This document shows positions 35,635 to 50,226 of a stretch of 64,000 nucleotides of DNA, piece by piece. The stretch spans positions 41,681,858 through 41,745,857 of the forward strand of contig NC_073696.1 in assembly GCF_029784165.1 (NCBI RefSeq), in the 5' to 3' direction. Below the pieces are notes generated by a model that was given only the letters and a program-made list of their open reading frames with translations, did no database searches and was not told the origin of the DNA. Position 1 is the stretch's first letter; every line of letters begins with the position of its first letter. This DNA comes from Wyeomyia smithii (lineage: Eukaryota; Arthropoda; Insecta; Diptera; Culicidae). A program made the translations under genes and the position numbers.

Positions 35635-38600
35635 GATGGGATTTTTTTCATTTATGGCTTTTCCAAACTTTGTGGTTTTTGATTGAATTCGGAATGAATT
35701 TTTGTGATTCTCTTGCTGGCTTTTCGAGAAGATATTTGATGAATCGAAAACAAAAGTGATCGAACATTTTGACCTATTCCACTCATTCATATATTGATTG
35801 ACCTTTTTTTTTGGTATTTGCGGTTTTCGGTACGAATTTAACTTTCCATTATTCCTGACCGTCCTTTTTCGGATGTGACTTGTAAGCTAAACTCGCTATT
35901 ATATATCTGAATTTTTGATCTTCTAGATGTGCTTTTTAGCTATTTCTACTTTATTTTTAATATGCTGCTAGTTTTTTTATTTTGTATATTATAGGATGTT
36001 CGCACGTTGAGATAATTGATAATTCTGAGTCCTTTTTGTATTATTCTTTTCGACTTTTTCAGTTAACACTGCCTACCTGCATGCCAGAAGCCTTTTCAGG
36101 CTAACTTTTAATTAAGAATTAAACTGGTTAACACAGGTTTTACCCTAGAGTTCAAGCTAGAAAATAATGAAAAAAAAAACTATAGCTTTTTAACCATTCC
36201 TGTGAATAGTGAAGCCTCTAGCAAAGATAACTTTTTCAGAGATGTAGAAGCGACGAACCCGACGAGCAATTAATCTGCGTCATTTTGACTTACTTCTGCA
36301 TTTTCTGAGGACACCAAAATTCGCAAGAATAGGTAAAAAGCTATAATTGTGTAAGGGAAATTTTTATCATTTTTTATTTGAATACAATTTCCCTCGGCTA
36401 TTCAAATATTCTGGGTTAAACTTAGAACTTTTCTTTTAATTTAGTGCTTTTAAAACTTTTGATGTTAAGCATTTAACATCTCTAGCTGAATTGTTGGCTG
36501 TTGTTCTAATTTCATAAGTTGAATAGACATGTGGAAACTAGTTGTTTAAATAAAAAATAATTGGCTCATTTCGGACATTCAACTTCGATTTATAAATTTA
36601 TTTGTTTTTGCATTATTATATTAGATTTCGGCTATTATTTGAAATCTTGGTCGTTTTCGATTCCGTTTGAAATCAATTTAGTCGTTGGCCCCTCGAACCA
36701 TTTTTTTCTTTTCGACTAAATTCCGTTAATTTTTCCGTTCGTTTACTCTGTCCTCAAGTCCTCAAGAAATTTTAATCCATTTCGGGTTAAGTTTGAGTTT
36801 TGTGTCGATGTGTTGCCTCCAAAGGCGTTTTTGAGTCAGTATAAATTAAGAATTTCTATAAAGACGATTTCTAGGTACTCTTGACTGAATTTTTTTCTTG
36901 TTTTGGTCTTTGCTTTACTGTTCTGCAGACCTTTACTTCATTTTATCACATAATTTAGCATGCTGAATTGAACCCAAGTCAAATGAATGTCATAACTACG
37001 TTTGCTGTTTTTCGTTGGGTTCTATTTGCTTATGTTTAATCACAAAATATACTACAGAAACAAATGTTTTTCAACTTTTCTTCGTTAAAAATGGGTTGGT
37101 CCACGATTATCCATCTGTGGGGGGTGGGGATCTATGGGTTCTAAAATGACGAGTTTTCTGTCCACATGAATGGTCCTTTATCAAAAACATTGCAAAAAAT
37201 ATTATTAACCTTCACTCTCGCGCGGACTTGTCTTGCAATTTATCTGAATGAATCCTACCGACGATATCTGCACTCTATAGGTGCCTTAATAAGTCGCTAC
37301 TCTTTCACCCTCCAAATCAGTTTCCAAATAGTGCTACAAATTGAAATCGAAACGTCGCCTATATCCAGCCTAGCTTTCCGACAATTGAAACTCTATGATC
37401 CTTATACGTAATTCGAAGGATTTTCGAAAAGCTTCCCCTCGACGGTGTGGTGTTGACCTTTTTCAGCTCGGGAAACTGCGCGCCCATAAAATACCAAACT
37501 CGTGTCCGCCGTTATCATGTTCGCGTGAGTAGGCCATAAAAATTCCTTTGCTTCCATACTTTTACATTTTTTTTGCTGCTGCTCTTGCTACTCGACTGGG
37601 CTTTGCCAATGCTCTTCTCTGGAGCCCTCCTAAAGACTTTCTTGATTATTTTCTTTCCTTTCTTAACGGACCGAGGCTTCAAGCCTCCACAACCCGCATC
37701 TTCGGTCACATAACACGAGAAAGAAAGAAAACGAGATCTGGAAACCGTTGACCGCGTGTGTATTGAAACGGGGCCCGTAACATAGGGAACGAAATCTACG
37801 TTTCCAATGAAATTATGGTCATGGTCTGGCAGGGGGTGGTGGCAGCGCACGGCGCAAGAGGTGGGCGCAGGTTTGCCGTAGTAAAGGGAAAGATAGCTAG
37901 ACCACGATTACGCGACCGCATTCTGCCTTACGGCGAAAGAAATATTTTCCAGTCATACGAACAGAAGCACAAATACACACGTGGCTGGCGCTGGTTTACC
38001 ACTCTGAGCCCCATGGGTTCCACCGAACCGAGAGAAGCCTATTGAACTCGCTCTCCGGTAAATGCATACATTTCTGTTTTTGTAAAGCCTATTACTATCC
38101 GGCGAACAGAAAAGGTGAATCAAGTCGAACGAATACATTTAAAAAAAAAATGAAACAGCGTCAGCCAAGTGGACGTTAAATTAACGAATGTTTAAAATGA
38201 AATAGGAAAGGTCAAATTTTTGCTTCTAATACAATCCCATCTGGCTATGTTTAGTAAAATGTAATATTTCGTATGAATAGTTGAAAAAATGTTTTATAAT
38301 AATGAAATCAAAATAGTTTTCTACAAAAATAGTAATCGCAATTGTCTGTGAAATCGTGAATACTTAAAAAAATATCAAATCAGTCGAGGTTCGAGTTCAC
38401 AACCTGACCTACATGCAACTGCAGTAGCCACTACTAGGTACACTAATTTTAATTCCCAATCATTAAACCGTATATTTGTTAGCTTCAGTTTCACGATGTT
38501 TGCAGCGTGCAAACGAGGTTTTTTTTGTTTGATTCATCGTATTTATACGCGAGTGGCATTAGATTGCGAACGCGCGCGCATCGCAAGTCATCACCAACAC

Positions 38601-39455
38601 ATTTCATGACGACTGGGATTGGAACCGCGCCGCCGCCGTTCGAACGTCAGTCCCGCGGCGGCTTTTGTGTGGCTGTGGTGGTGGTGGCGATCACGTCGCG
38701 GGCCCAACCGACCACGTATTTGCCACTCAACCGAAGGAGATGCCTTTACAAATTAAAGCGCTCGAGCCCAGGTAGCGTAAGCGGGAAACAAACAAAAACT
38801 TGCGGTCGACGTGTGTCTTGCGGTACTTCTTCCAAGTCGCGTTTGTTGTCTGCTAGCGGAGACTGAAGAGCCACAGCCTGTTGTTCAGCAGCGTTCGTCG
38901 ATGTTGAGGCACAATGCAGAGAAAGAACGAATACTGTTCGAAAAATAACCTCTGGCTGAAATGAATTTTTGGAATCCAAGGTTGAAATTTAGAGAATCAC
39001 GTAATATAGTGTATTGTCTTACAAAAATTGAATTTATATATTTGTGTGCCTAACCATATTTTTTACATTTGTAAAACTGTCGACGAATAATAATAATTAC
39101 AATAATAGTCCTACCTGATAACAATAAGATACCTAATGGTAATTGCCTCAGGTTCATAAGGCTCAACTTTGAACCGTAAATTATGTGTAGTTAAATGATC
39201 AAATCAGAAAGACAAATTTAAATTTGCTTGTCAGGTGTTCAGAACTACCTTTTGTTTTAGTCACTAAAAAACTTTTTTTTATATACCAGAACTATCACGA
39301 ATCTTTGACAATTGAATTTTTTTTACTGGAACGCCAACTATTTTCAGGATGTTTGTTACAAAACAGATACTCTCTCTGTTTCTACATTCCATCATACCTT
39401 AAAGACCACCTCGTACCTTTATGTATTTAGTTACTTATTTATTTATTTTCATAAA
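35635..39455. other. T-rich degenerate repeats, then GC-richer islands
   Basis: 35640-36950 is T-rich with weakly periodic pieces like those at 24.3, 26.5 and 28.8 kb. Islands at 37440-38050 and 38510-38990 are open on both strands with GC-rich words (CGCGCCGCCGCCG at 38627) and a TATTTATA (38540). No protein family is recognised; promoter or leader sequence is possible. Confidence 0.4.
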
Positions 39456-39660
39456 ATGAATAACCTAATAGCTTTGGCTGAAATTGAAAGGTTAGACGGT
39501 ATTCTTTATTCTTGGCTGCGCTACTATTCGAAGAAATTCTTTCGTCAAAATAGATGTTTCGTCACCGTTCCAAATGAAATCTGGCGTTCCACAGGGTAGT
39601 CATCATGGACCTTTCCTGGTTTTGCTATACATAAACGATGTGAACCACGTCCTGAAATGA
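39456..39660 (+). pseudogene. CR1-type reverse-transcriptase fragment, frameshifted
   Basis: Two frames together give part of an RT. The first (from 39456) includes IERLDGILYSWLRYYSKKF, matching the 'GLSGRLLSWLRSYL' region. The second (39580-39660) reads SGVPQGSHHGPF, then LVLLYINDVNHVLK and a stop. This corresponds to the stretch just before the FADD box, which is absent. It is a short relic, not a duplicate of the 32-35 kb copy, because the residues differ. Helitron D begins 90 bases further on. Confidence 0.65.
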
Positions 39661-39749
39661 CACGAAAAAACAGTTATAGTTTCAATACTCTGTACCGTTA
39701 ATTCAATCCAAAGTTAAGAAGTTTCGTAAATTTCTTTCTCTCTCCTCAA

Positions 39750-41289
<1,540 letters not shown>

Positions 41290-41349
41290 ATTAGAGGCAG
41301 TGAGAATAAAACAAACAAAATACGGTTAGGTTATCTATCAATAAGGACA

Positions 41350-41730
41350 CAATGGTCCAGAAAACGAATTTAGAAGGATCCAGAACTCGATAGCAATATT
41401 TCAGAGAAAAATGTTCCTCCGTAAAGTTGTTGTATATGATGAAGCGCTTATTTAAAAATTATCAACAATTTGGTTGAGTCAAATTTTTGATGAAATCAAG
41501 TATCTAGCTTTTTTATCTTTGAATAAAGGAAAAAAGTTTTTTATACAATGTTGTAGCCCCGTTAGTTTAAGTTACTTTGAAGAGAAAACATTTTTTCTAT
41601 CCTCAAAAATAACCGAATTAGATTCTCTTTTTTGCTCTATTTTCACTGCAATTTTCACATCAAACTGTCTTTAAACTTCTTTTAGGGCTTTTAAGACCAA
41701 CGATTTGCAATACTGACATCGTTCTACTCA
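41350..41730 (+). repeat. 'ggtccagaa' dispersed repeat, copy 2
   Basis: ACAATGGTCCAGAAAACGAA opens it. TATATGATGAAGCGCTTATT, then AAACTGTCTTTAAACTTCTT and CAAAGTTATTG follow in the same order as the other copies. No coding sequence. Confidence 0.6.
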
Positions 41731-42483
41731 AAGTTATTGATGTATTTGCTAAAAAATATGCGTCTTTCATTTGTTTGTCGCTCTCTATTAGGCAAACATG
41801 GAAAATATCTCTTGGTTTCAATTTGCAGTGCACATTTGACTCCATACATGGAGAAATAAAAAAAATGTATTATTTTATATTTCAGTAAACTCAATTTAAC
41901 AACATGACAAACATTATGATAATTTTAATTTATTTGCATTTCGAAGCACACGGATTAGGATTAGCGGCATTTTTTCACTAAAACTGATTACGTTTAATTT
42001 GATCAAAAAATATCGAGAATCGTTCAAATGGTCCAAAAATTATGAATTTTTGAAAATAATGTATATCGAACAAAACCGGTTTTATGGTCAAGCTATTTTG
42101 GAGCTGGTCGCCCTAATAACCCAAGAAAAAATATTCGAGTTCAATTGTTTTCGACGAATATGAATCAATTTTGAGCAAAATGGAAGAACTTTGGGACTGG
42201 TCCCGAAATAGGGTGACCTTAAAAAGCAGCTTTATTTGGTATATTTTATTTTCAAAAATTCTTAAATTCCTTCATATTTGAAAAAATCAAAATTTTCTCA
42301 ATATATGGAATCAAAAAAACCTTTAAAATTAAGACCAAGAGATATTTTTCATGTGTGAAGCAAATAGAACGACAAACAAATAGAAAAGGTATATTTTCTA
42401 TGAGAAACATCACAATATTTGAATAGAATAGAGTTATTTACGATGTCAACATTGCATACATTGTTTTTCTGAAAATTGATTTC

Positions 42484-42745
42484 TAGCTTAGCTTAGCTTA
42501 GCTTGACTGACTGCACATATCAATGGTTGCACTTCGTGATTGATCCGAACCAGTAAAATTGCACAGTGAATCAACTGAATGGGGTTGGGAGTGACCGACC
42601 ATTCTCATTGTACAAGTTTTAGTGATTCAATACTTAGAAGGATCAATAACGACGCCGGCCACGTCCTTGCAATCAGGTGGGAAGAGGGAAGGGATGTTAG
42701 TGTGACCCTTGCTATTCGGAGACCGTGTTTACCTCTGCATCTCCA
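42484..42745 (+). mobile_element. Dispersed repeat beginning TAGCTTAGCTTAGCTTGACT
   Basis: It includes GACTGCACATATCAATGG, ACAGTGAATCAACTGAATGG and AGTGACCGACCATTCTCATT, then CGACGCCGGCCACGTCC. An inverted copy lies at 5038-5276. Short length and lack of coding sequence suggest a SINE or MITE. Confidence 0.65.
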
Positions 42746-43679
42746 CAAAGATCACAGGAAGAAGGTTTTTGTTAGTAGAGAAGGGCTCGTTGGATCAGGA
42801 TTCACTTTGATAAGTGATGCGATCATACATGTAACTCCTACCTGTCTCTACACGCAAAAGTTGGATGGTGCGAAACCAGTACAAAATTGTGCGTTTTTAG
42901 CGCAATTGTTGATGTAATTCGGAACCAGTACAATCATTGCGTGTTGGGCATAACGCAATTAATGCTCTATGGTTTCTTAAATGTATTTGGCAGCTCCAAA
43001 CTACTACACCTAAACAGTTTCAACTGGTATCAAGCAGCATTGCAAAGCGAGCGAGAAGCAAAACCATTCTCCTCCTTTCTGCTTGAGGACAAGGACAAGA
43101 CATATGCTACGCTTTTCAAGTCTTTTGCATACACGCTTTCGAGATACTTTTTCTTCTTCATGCATTCCTCTGAATAGCAGCAAGCACGCACCGACAGTAT
43201 GAGTGAGAGACTAACAACACTGGTATCAAGTATGTGCAGCACGGGTGTCTCGCTCATTTCGTGAAGCAACGAGATATTGCCTTGCGCGTCGCAATCCGAA
43301 CCGAAAGAGAAGCGAAAGAGCAACCTGCAAATTGTATGTCACGTGTCTGAAATTCTACGAGCGAGAGAGAAATTTCTCTCGTCGCTTGAGAAAAAAGCGC
43401 GTGCAGTCACTAATATACTCGACGTGAGAAATAAAGTGTCGGTGTATGATACATATTCTGATTTCATTCTATGTCAATGTATTCGCAGTACAACTGTTGC
43501 GTTATGCGTTTCACACATTTATTGTGCGATTTCTGTGCAACATTTGTGCGAATCGGGAAGACACAATGATTGTACAAGACTTCAACTTTTGCGTGTATTT
43601 AGCTATTTTTGGTTTATTCTATATTCAGCCGGCTGACTAGAGGAGCACACTTAGCTTATTTATATTTGGTACCGGTTTA

Positions 43680-44560
43680 GACCAAGAGACAATGCTGCGC
43701 GCGAAGTTAGCTCATTACGAAAGTGAAAGAAATATCTTTAATGTCGGGCATATCTTTAACATCGGGAATATTTAGGAGCGGCGCGCGCGTAAACCATCCA
43801 CCACCCGAAGAATCCAAATTTTTAAACATTTGTTTAGTCCAGCCCCGTATACTCTCAAGAAAGCGAATGCACTTCGGAAGACGCGATTCTTTGATAGGTA
43901 TACATTACGTAGTTATTAGATCAATTACGATATTTATCAACCGAACTCGATTTGCGACACGCTTATATAAAAGCAACGGGTAGGTAATCTTTGGTTGAAC
44001 GGTCATACCAAAACTGAGCTTATCCCGCATCTCTACTCTGCGACGGAGAGAATGGTCTGTGGAATTATGTTTCCGTGGCAAGTGATGGAATCGAATGATG
44101 ATTCGCGCGAGGCTCGCGTATTACGAATACCAACGGTGTGTATCTTTCTTATCAACCCCGCGATCCTATGCGAATGACGGGCGCGAAAATCATTAACTAT
44201 ACGAAGCATCAACGTATTTAAATAAATGTTTATTACCAAACTCATATACCTGCAAGAAAACAAGCGCACTTCAGTAGAGGTATACATCGCGTATATATTA
44301 TGGCTATATTTACTGAACGAAACCTACTCTGAATCGCAACGTGCTGGAATAGAACCAACGGGTGTCTTCGAATAAATGATTTGATACACCTCGGAAGTCA
44401 CAACACACTGAAAATACCGGGCCGAAGACTTGTTTTCACCGGAGCATTATGAACGACATCTCTATTCCCTCTTACCGACGCAGACGCACAGGAACACGGA
44501 GTTTCGCGCTGATTATTTCTAACTTCTCGAATAATTAAGCTAAGATACCTACTGAGTATA
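43680..44560. repeat. Degenerate tandem copies, period about 400 bp
   Basis: AGAAAGCGAATGCACTTCGG (43858), GGTATACATTACGTAG and CAACGGGT match, in order, GAAAACAAGCGCACTTCAGT (44256), GGTATACATCGCGTAT and CAACGGGTGTC. Earlier blocks (GCGCGAAGTTAGCTCATTAC against GCGCGAAAATCATTAACTAT) also pair. No genes seen. Confidence 0.45.
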
Positions 44561-46302
44561 AAAACTGGCAAAGTTCCATGCATTCATAGCTCGAAAATTT
44601 ATAAAAATGCAAACATGCATATCGAACAAGGCAGAGTTCTAAGTTGGTTTATAAAATGCCAAAACAATCGCAATCAGGAGTTAGTTACTATGTCGACCGA
44701 CAAGATTTCAACGTGATTGAATATAATAAATAAAATTGTTTCAACATTTCAAAAGCTCGAAAAATCATAAAACAAGTACATAAAACTAAGCAAAATGTTC
44801 GTAACCGTCTGGTCATAACACGAACGATAAATTTCTAAATTGTAACCCTTCCAATTCCATCAAAGCCAGCGTGTTTAATAATTGAAAAACATCCCACCTA
44901 TTCTGTGGGAAAAACAAAACTCAATACATGAAAACTCGCTTGGGAGCAATAAAATTTATTTAAAAGCTAAAGAAGTCATAAAAAGATTAAAAGCATAATA
45001 CTGCTGCGCATAGTGAGTCCGACCCATTTGAACCCCCATCAAAACTTAAATATTAGACGGAAGTTATGGTTAAATATGTATAGTTTCATAACAATTAATG
45101 ACTTCAAAAAATTTGTTCTGAAAAACTTCGGGAAAGCATCCAAACATATTGTCCCATATCGTAATGAGTAATGGTATGAAATTATACATTAAATTAATTT
45201 TTTCTCGGTTTGCTCAAAATACTAACGGGACCGACCCGCCATGCGCGGTAAAACAGTTCAGACATATATCAGAAACACACAAATAGCAATTTAAAGTAAA
45301 TGGTGTTATTCAATACAATTCTACAAAACGTCAAAAGTGTTATTTTGTGTAGCGTCCTGCGCCTAAAACACGAATTGAAACAAAATCTCAACACATTATC
45401 AAAAAACGCACTTGTCGATTACTAGAAACAAACACGCAGCGCATAATTGAAAACGAAAAAATGAGACTTATCGCACCCGGCAACCCAGCTTGGTAGCCAG
45501 GCAATAAAAAATGTTCTACATGCCAAAAAAAACTTCGTACGCCAAACAGATCATTCACACATTCATACTCTAGCCAAAAGGGCAAACCGAAACCCGCTAT
45601 CAGCTACCACACAAAACCGAGTGCCTATGCATTCTAAAAAAAATATGAGACACAAAACTTATACTCATCTGGATGGCGCTTTGGTAGTGATGGTACGCAC
45701 ACCGAGCAGCACCAAGCGACACCATAGCAAACCATAGCAAACGCACCAGGCCTATGAAAAGACGCCATGTTTCTATGACCGAAAAATAACAAGCAAAATA
45801 TTGGAACCACGGTGGGTTCGAAATGGAAATGGAGCCACAAAAAAAGTCACATACAACCCAGTGCAAAAGCATAGGCGCGTCTAAGGCCTGATCACCACGC
45901 AATCTTTTGTACGTGCATAACACACCGCTAGCCTAGCCAGTGCGATACACCGAGTTAGCACTAACACTTGCACAACTTTCCTGGCTTGGCAATTTGGCAA
46001 TTTTTGAGCGTGGATAAATTGGTCATTCCAACGCTAGAAACACTCGCATTTTCACTGATACTTCATTATTACCGCGCAACAAAAACATCACTGATAACTT
46101 TTCTTCACTTTTCAGCAAACTTGCCTGCATAAATCACTTAAAATTCAATAATTTAACGGAAAGGTTTCAGAGCAGGTACCATCAATCAGCCGTGCTGCCA
46201 ACTCATCCTGTTTCTCTAAAAATTGATTTCGTCGAAAATTTGAGTTTTTGATAATTTCTAAATAAGCGCTTCATCATATATAACAACTTTGTAGCAGAAA
46301 GT

Positions 46303-46400
46303 TTTGACGTAGAGCTACGTCTCTTAGGAAGTTCGGCTACATAGGCATGTGGAATGAAAATTTTAAAAGAGAAACAGTGAAAAATATTTCCAATTTAGAC
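46303..46400 (+). repeat. GACGTAG-CTACGTC repeat, copy 2
   Basis: TTTTGACGTAGAGCTACGTC is followed by less similar sequence. It abuts an inverted fragment of the 'ggtccagaa' repeat (46245-46300). Confidence 0.4.
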
Positions 46401-46487
46401 TGCCTTCGTTCTTGCAGCAGCAATCGATTGGAAAATCTTCTATGCATCCTCATAAATGCAGAGAGTTATAATTTGGTTATTCGAACT

Positions 46488-46650
46488 ATTGTACTATTGA
46501 AAATCATCAAACCTTGTTAAAACATAAAATTCAACCTTTGATTGGTCGCTTAATGCTCACTTTCTCAAGCACGATCGACAGATTTATAGACCTAGTAAAT
46601 CCGAGCGTGCTTCTGCCAAAACTGGACATATTATTTATAGACAGCGACTA
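46488..46650. repeat. Promoter-like fragment related to the 27.3 kb divergent promoter
   Basis: TACTATTGAAAATCATCAAA and CCTTGTT (46494 on), then a CCAAT-type GATTGGTCG, resemble 27284-27340 (TACTATTGAAAAATGTAGAG, CCTTGTT, CCAATCAG). TTTATAGACAGCG near 46633 may be a TATA-like element. No coding sequence follows; a 16-bp minisatellite starts at 46681. Confidence 0.35.
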
Positions 46651-46680
46651 CAACAGTCCTTTCTTAGTACAGTAGTAACA

Positions 46681-46760
46681 GCAGTGGTAGCGGATAGCAG
46701 TGGTAGCGGATAGCAGTGGTAGCGGATAGCAGCAGCAGCAGTGGCAGCGGGTATCAGCAT
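46681..46760 (+). repeat. 16-bp minisatellite AGCAGTGGTAGCGGAT
   Basis: At least three exact units in tandem, followed by degenerate AGCAGCAGCAGTGGCAGCGG. A related GCGGGTAGCAGCAGTAGCGG occurs singly at about 20168. Confidence 0.7.
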
Positions 46761-49700
46761 CGATAGTGGGATAGGGCCAACAGGTGCAGCGGCTCTTCCT
46801 TTAAGTAGCGGGTAGCATCAGTAGATGCATTAGCCGGCACATCCTCTAATGAAAATCTGCCTCATTTTGTTCAGAAGATTGCTCTATTCCCTCTTTTGGG
46901 GATAGTGCAGAGATGCGACCAGCATAATATCCAATATAAAATTAAACAACAAATTGTTCTTTCGAGGACAAATTTAACACTTATTCAAAGAGTTATTATC
47001 TTCGGGTACCAGTAGCAGTAGTGGTGATAACAGCCTTAGCGGCAGAAAATTGAATATCTGACAAACAGTTCAACGTTGAATATTTGTTAGCAATTCCGCA
47101 AAGTTTATTGGAGCGAAAAAAAAACATTATCACTTTTCCCCATAAAACCATATCCCAGTTTAATGATTATACGTTTAAACAGATGTTGAGACAAATTTCA
47201 TATCCATATTTCAAACTTAATTAAAAGTTGTACTAATTTCGTACAATATTGATGTGGTATGAAAAAAGACTTCACCGTACTTCAAAATATATAATTCACG
47301 AACCGTGGTTCCACTATTTCAATATTTTTGTTCAACATTTTAAAGGCTGTTTAAGTTCATATTACTGAGGTACGATTGACGATCCGATTGCAGTAAACCT
47401 CAAATTTAACGGGTTACATTTCGGCGACTTGAAGCTGTCCATCGCCGATCTGGAATCCGCGCGCATCCAAGAGGGCTACCACACCGACGACGTGGCGAGG
47501 CAAATGACCTGGTTGAGCCAGCCACTAATTGCAATCAACTGTCGAACACGTTCGATAAATGCGGATATAAATTAATTAACCTGAAAAAGAGGCTGCCCAG
47601 CAGCTCAGCCGAACGTCACGATGACGCGACGGATGAGTGTGTAGATATGTTTGTACGATTATGCTCGTGTCCCCATATCAACCCCCCCTCCTTTCCTCCT
47701 TATGCAGCCTCCAACGCGTGAGACCGGCAGGATCGAATGCTATGGGAATGCATCTCGACCGTTTTGCGGTGCCATCAGGAACATTGCCGCATACCACACG
47801 TAGCGACTGTATGAGACACTGGACCGCGGTGTCCGGATGGATCTTTAATTAATTTCTCGCCAGCAAACTTGATACCCAATCAATCATATCCACAACACCA
47901 CGAGACAGCAAATTGTTAATTTATCGCTTTCATTTGTACAAGAACACGCGGTCCACATTAACTACGTTCCGTGGTCGCCGCTGTCATGGAAGTTTTTCAA
48001 CTTATTATTTCTACCCTTCTTCTATTAATGCTAAGGCTTACTAGGTTGTTAATGGACCATACTTAGCTGCAACCTCCACACCAAAGTTCGATGATCAGTT
48101 TTCGTTTAATATGCAAAACAGATGCGAAACGAAAAATGAAACCCGCTAGGGCTATGGATGCTATGAAAAACATTTGAAGACCGAAAATTGAAAATTGGCA
48201 ACAATGTCTTCAAAGCCCAAGTCGCAGTTGTTCTTTTTGCGTGGGCATCACCGCCAAGAGTTATGAATGAAATATTTTTCTGATTTCCATTTATGGCTTC
48301 GCATCCAACCTCTGCCGTGGAGAACCGTTCACCTAAGGGAAGGCTTTCAAAATCGAGCAGAAAAATAAAAAGCGACATGCTGTTGAGAGGATTAAAAAAG
48401 CTGAATGATGCAAATTCACGAAGCGCTTCGCAATCCAATCCGTATCCCTCGAAGTCTGTGGCGAAGCGAGCAAGCGAGCGTAGGAGTACAGAGGAATCCA
48501 ACCAAATTCCTCCTCCACACCGCACATTCCTTCACCGGCGCCGGTAGCGTCTGCTCCTAGCTTCTGTTACTGTTTCATAAATAGAAACGCTTATGCGAGT
48601 CTAATTAATTAGAAATGCAAATCGAGCCGACAGGGATTTACAGTGAATGATGGGCTTTGGATTGGAATGGCACGATAAGCTTTCCGGCAGTCCAGTCAGT
48701 GTCCGTAAAAGGACTCCAAACCGAAGATGGCATCTATAATCACATTTCAGCATAATTCTTCTGGAAAGGGTGTTCTTTGTGTTGTTATTGTTGTTGTTCT
48801 CAATCGCGCTTAAACACTCCAATTTTTGCTCACTGTAATTATTATCCATCGCAAATAAAAATTTAACTTTCAATACATTGTCTAGTGACATATTAAATCT
48901 CAGCCGCACATTTGAAATTTAATCCATCTCTGATGCAACGACGTCACCCCTTTTGTAATGACCATTTGCATGCGAGCTCACTTCCAAAGATCCCATTGAC
49001 ACCTTGCTGCTGGACTGGCACCGAGAGCTTGAACCTTTGTTTACCTGATATGTTATTTATTTCCTTTCAAATTTCACCCCACTCATATGACGGTGTACTC
49101 CACGGCTTCTGTCAAGAGTTATTTTAATCGCATATTCCATCCTCCAGCGCTTTACCGAGCTTCCATGGTTGAAACTCATTATTGGACTTCAAATTAATGA
49201 TATACACACAGCTCGACGAGGAATGTCTGCCGCACGGAACATCCGTATAATACAGTCGCGCGTAATAAGCATTAGCTTGAAAAGTCATATTAAATTTCCT
49301 GTGTAAAGGCAAATGGGGGAAGCGCAGGAATGCATCGCCATCGTCTCCCCTTCGACTGATCGTGGTGAAGTACCGCCCGTTACCGGGAATATGGTACAAA
49401 CCCGAGGGGATACACCGAACGCTACCTATAATACTCGATCGAGAGGATGTGCGGCTTCGTATGTGCGATCACACTTTTGATCTGAACCACCATCGTGGCA
49501 TTCGAAGTGACACGTATGATCATCGCAACGCACTCAAAACCTGTACCAGAGCTGCGATTTACATTAGCGGTACTGTTTGCAGAGGCGTTGTTCAACGGCT
49601 AGCTTAGTCAAGCCGCTCTCCATCCCAAAGCGAAGTTCCTTGCTACACCCTTGTTCACTATAGATTCTGTAGAATCGATGGTGATAAAATTCTAAGTACA

Positions 49701-50226
49701 AGCCAATAAGTTGCTCCGCGCATACATTATAGCTATTACGCACAAGAGATGCCGCGTCGCTGCTATCATCGCACTCGGTTGACAGCCGGCCATTATAGAT
49801 AAAAAAAAGAGAAAGAATTCATCCCGATGCGATGGCCCCTTTTGCCAGATGCATAACAGAGCGGATCGTTGAACGTACTACATGCCGCTTTGCTGCTGTG
49901 CAACGGATGGATGAGCGAACATTGGAATGCTTGGAACGCAGCTGTGGGAGAGCGTGTACGTACCTCCTATACGTGTATCATCCATATCGAGCGATGGAAT
50001 AAATAAACATAAAATGCGCCAAATGTTGTTGTCGGCTCCGGCAAGGGGAATGCTTCGCATTCCGACCGGGCATTATTGTAATGACAGTGAAAAATGACAA
50101 CTGCTCTTTGATACCTGGAAGAGTTGAAATTTGAACGATTTTCGTACTTTTGTATGTTCAAGGAAACTTGGGTTAGAGTAAAGGTTATACCACAATAACA
50201 AGTTGAGATGTTCGTCGATAATATAT
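46761..50226. other. Unique-looking, moderately GC-rich DNA
   Basis: Apart from the possible exon at 47369-47575, frames at 48106-48547 and 49124-49607 are open on both strands but carry no recognised domain. Low repeat content and mixed composition suggest conserved non-coding or decayed genic DNA. Confidence 0.4.
47369..47575 (+). other. Possible coding exon without ATG
   Basis: Between two stops the frame reads TIDDPIAVNLKFNGLHFGDL, KLSIADLESARIQEGYH and TDDVARQMTWLSQP, with codon choice that looks coding. An acceptor-like CCGATTGCAG ends at 47392. A weak donor (TG|GTTGAG) lies near 47511. The pattern 'DPIAVNLKFNGLHF' vaguely resembles part of the juvenile-hormone-binding/takeout domain, but I cannot confirm it. 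Confidence 0.3.

Noticed and set aside
38385..38450. tRNA or SINE head (GGTTCGAGTTC, a B-box-like word)
   Set aside because: The surrounding bases do not form a T-arm or cloverleaf and no SINE body follows.
46681..46760. CRISPR-like array
   Set aside because: Contiguous 16-bp units without spacers in an animal genome; it is a minisatellite.
48293..48547. Basic 84-codon plus-strand frame
   Set aside because: Open on both strands with no family match or splice context.
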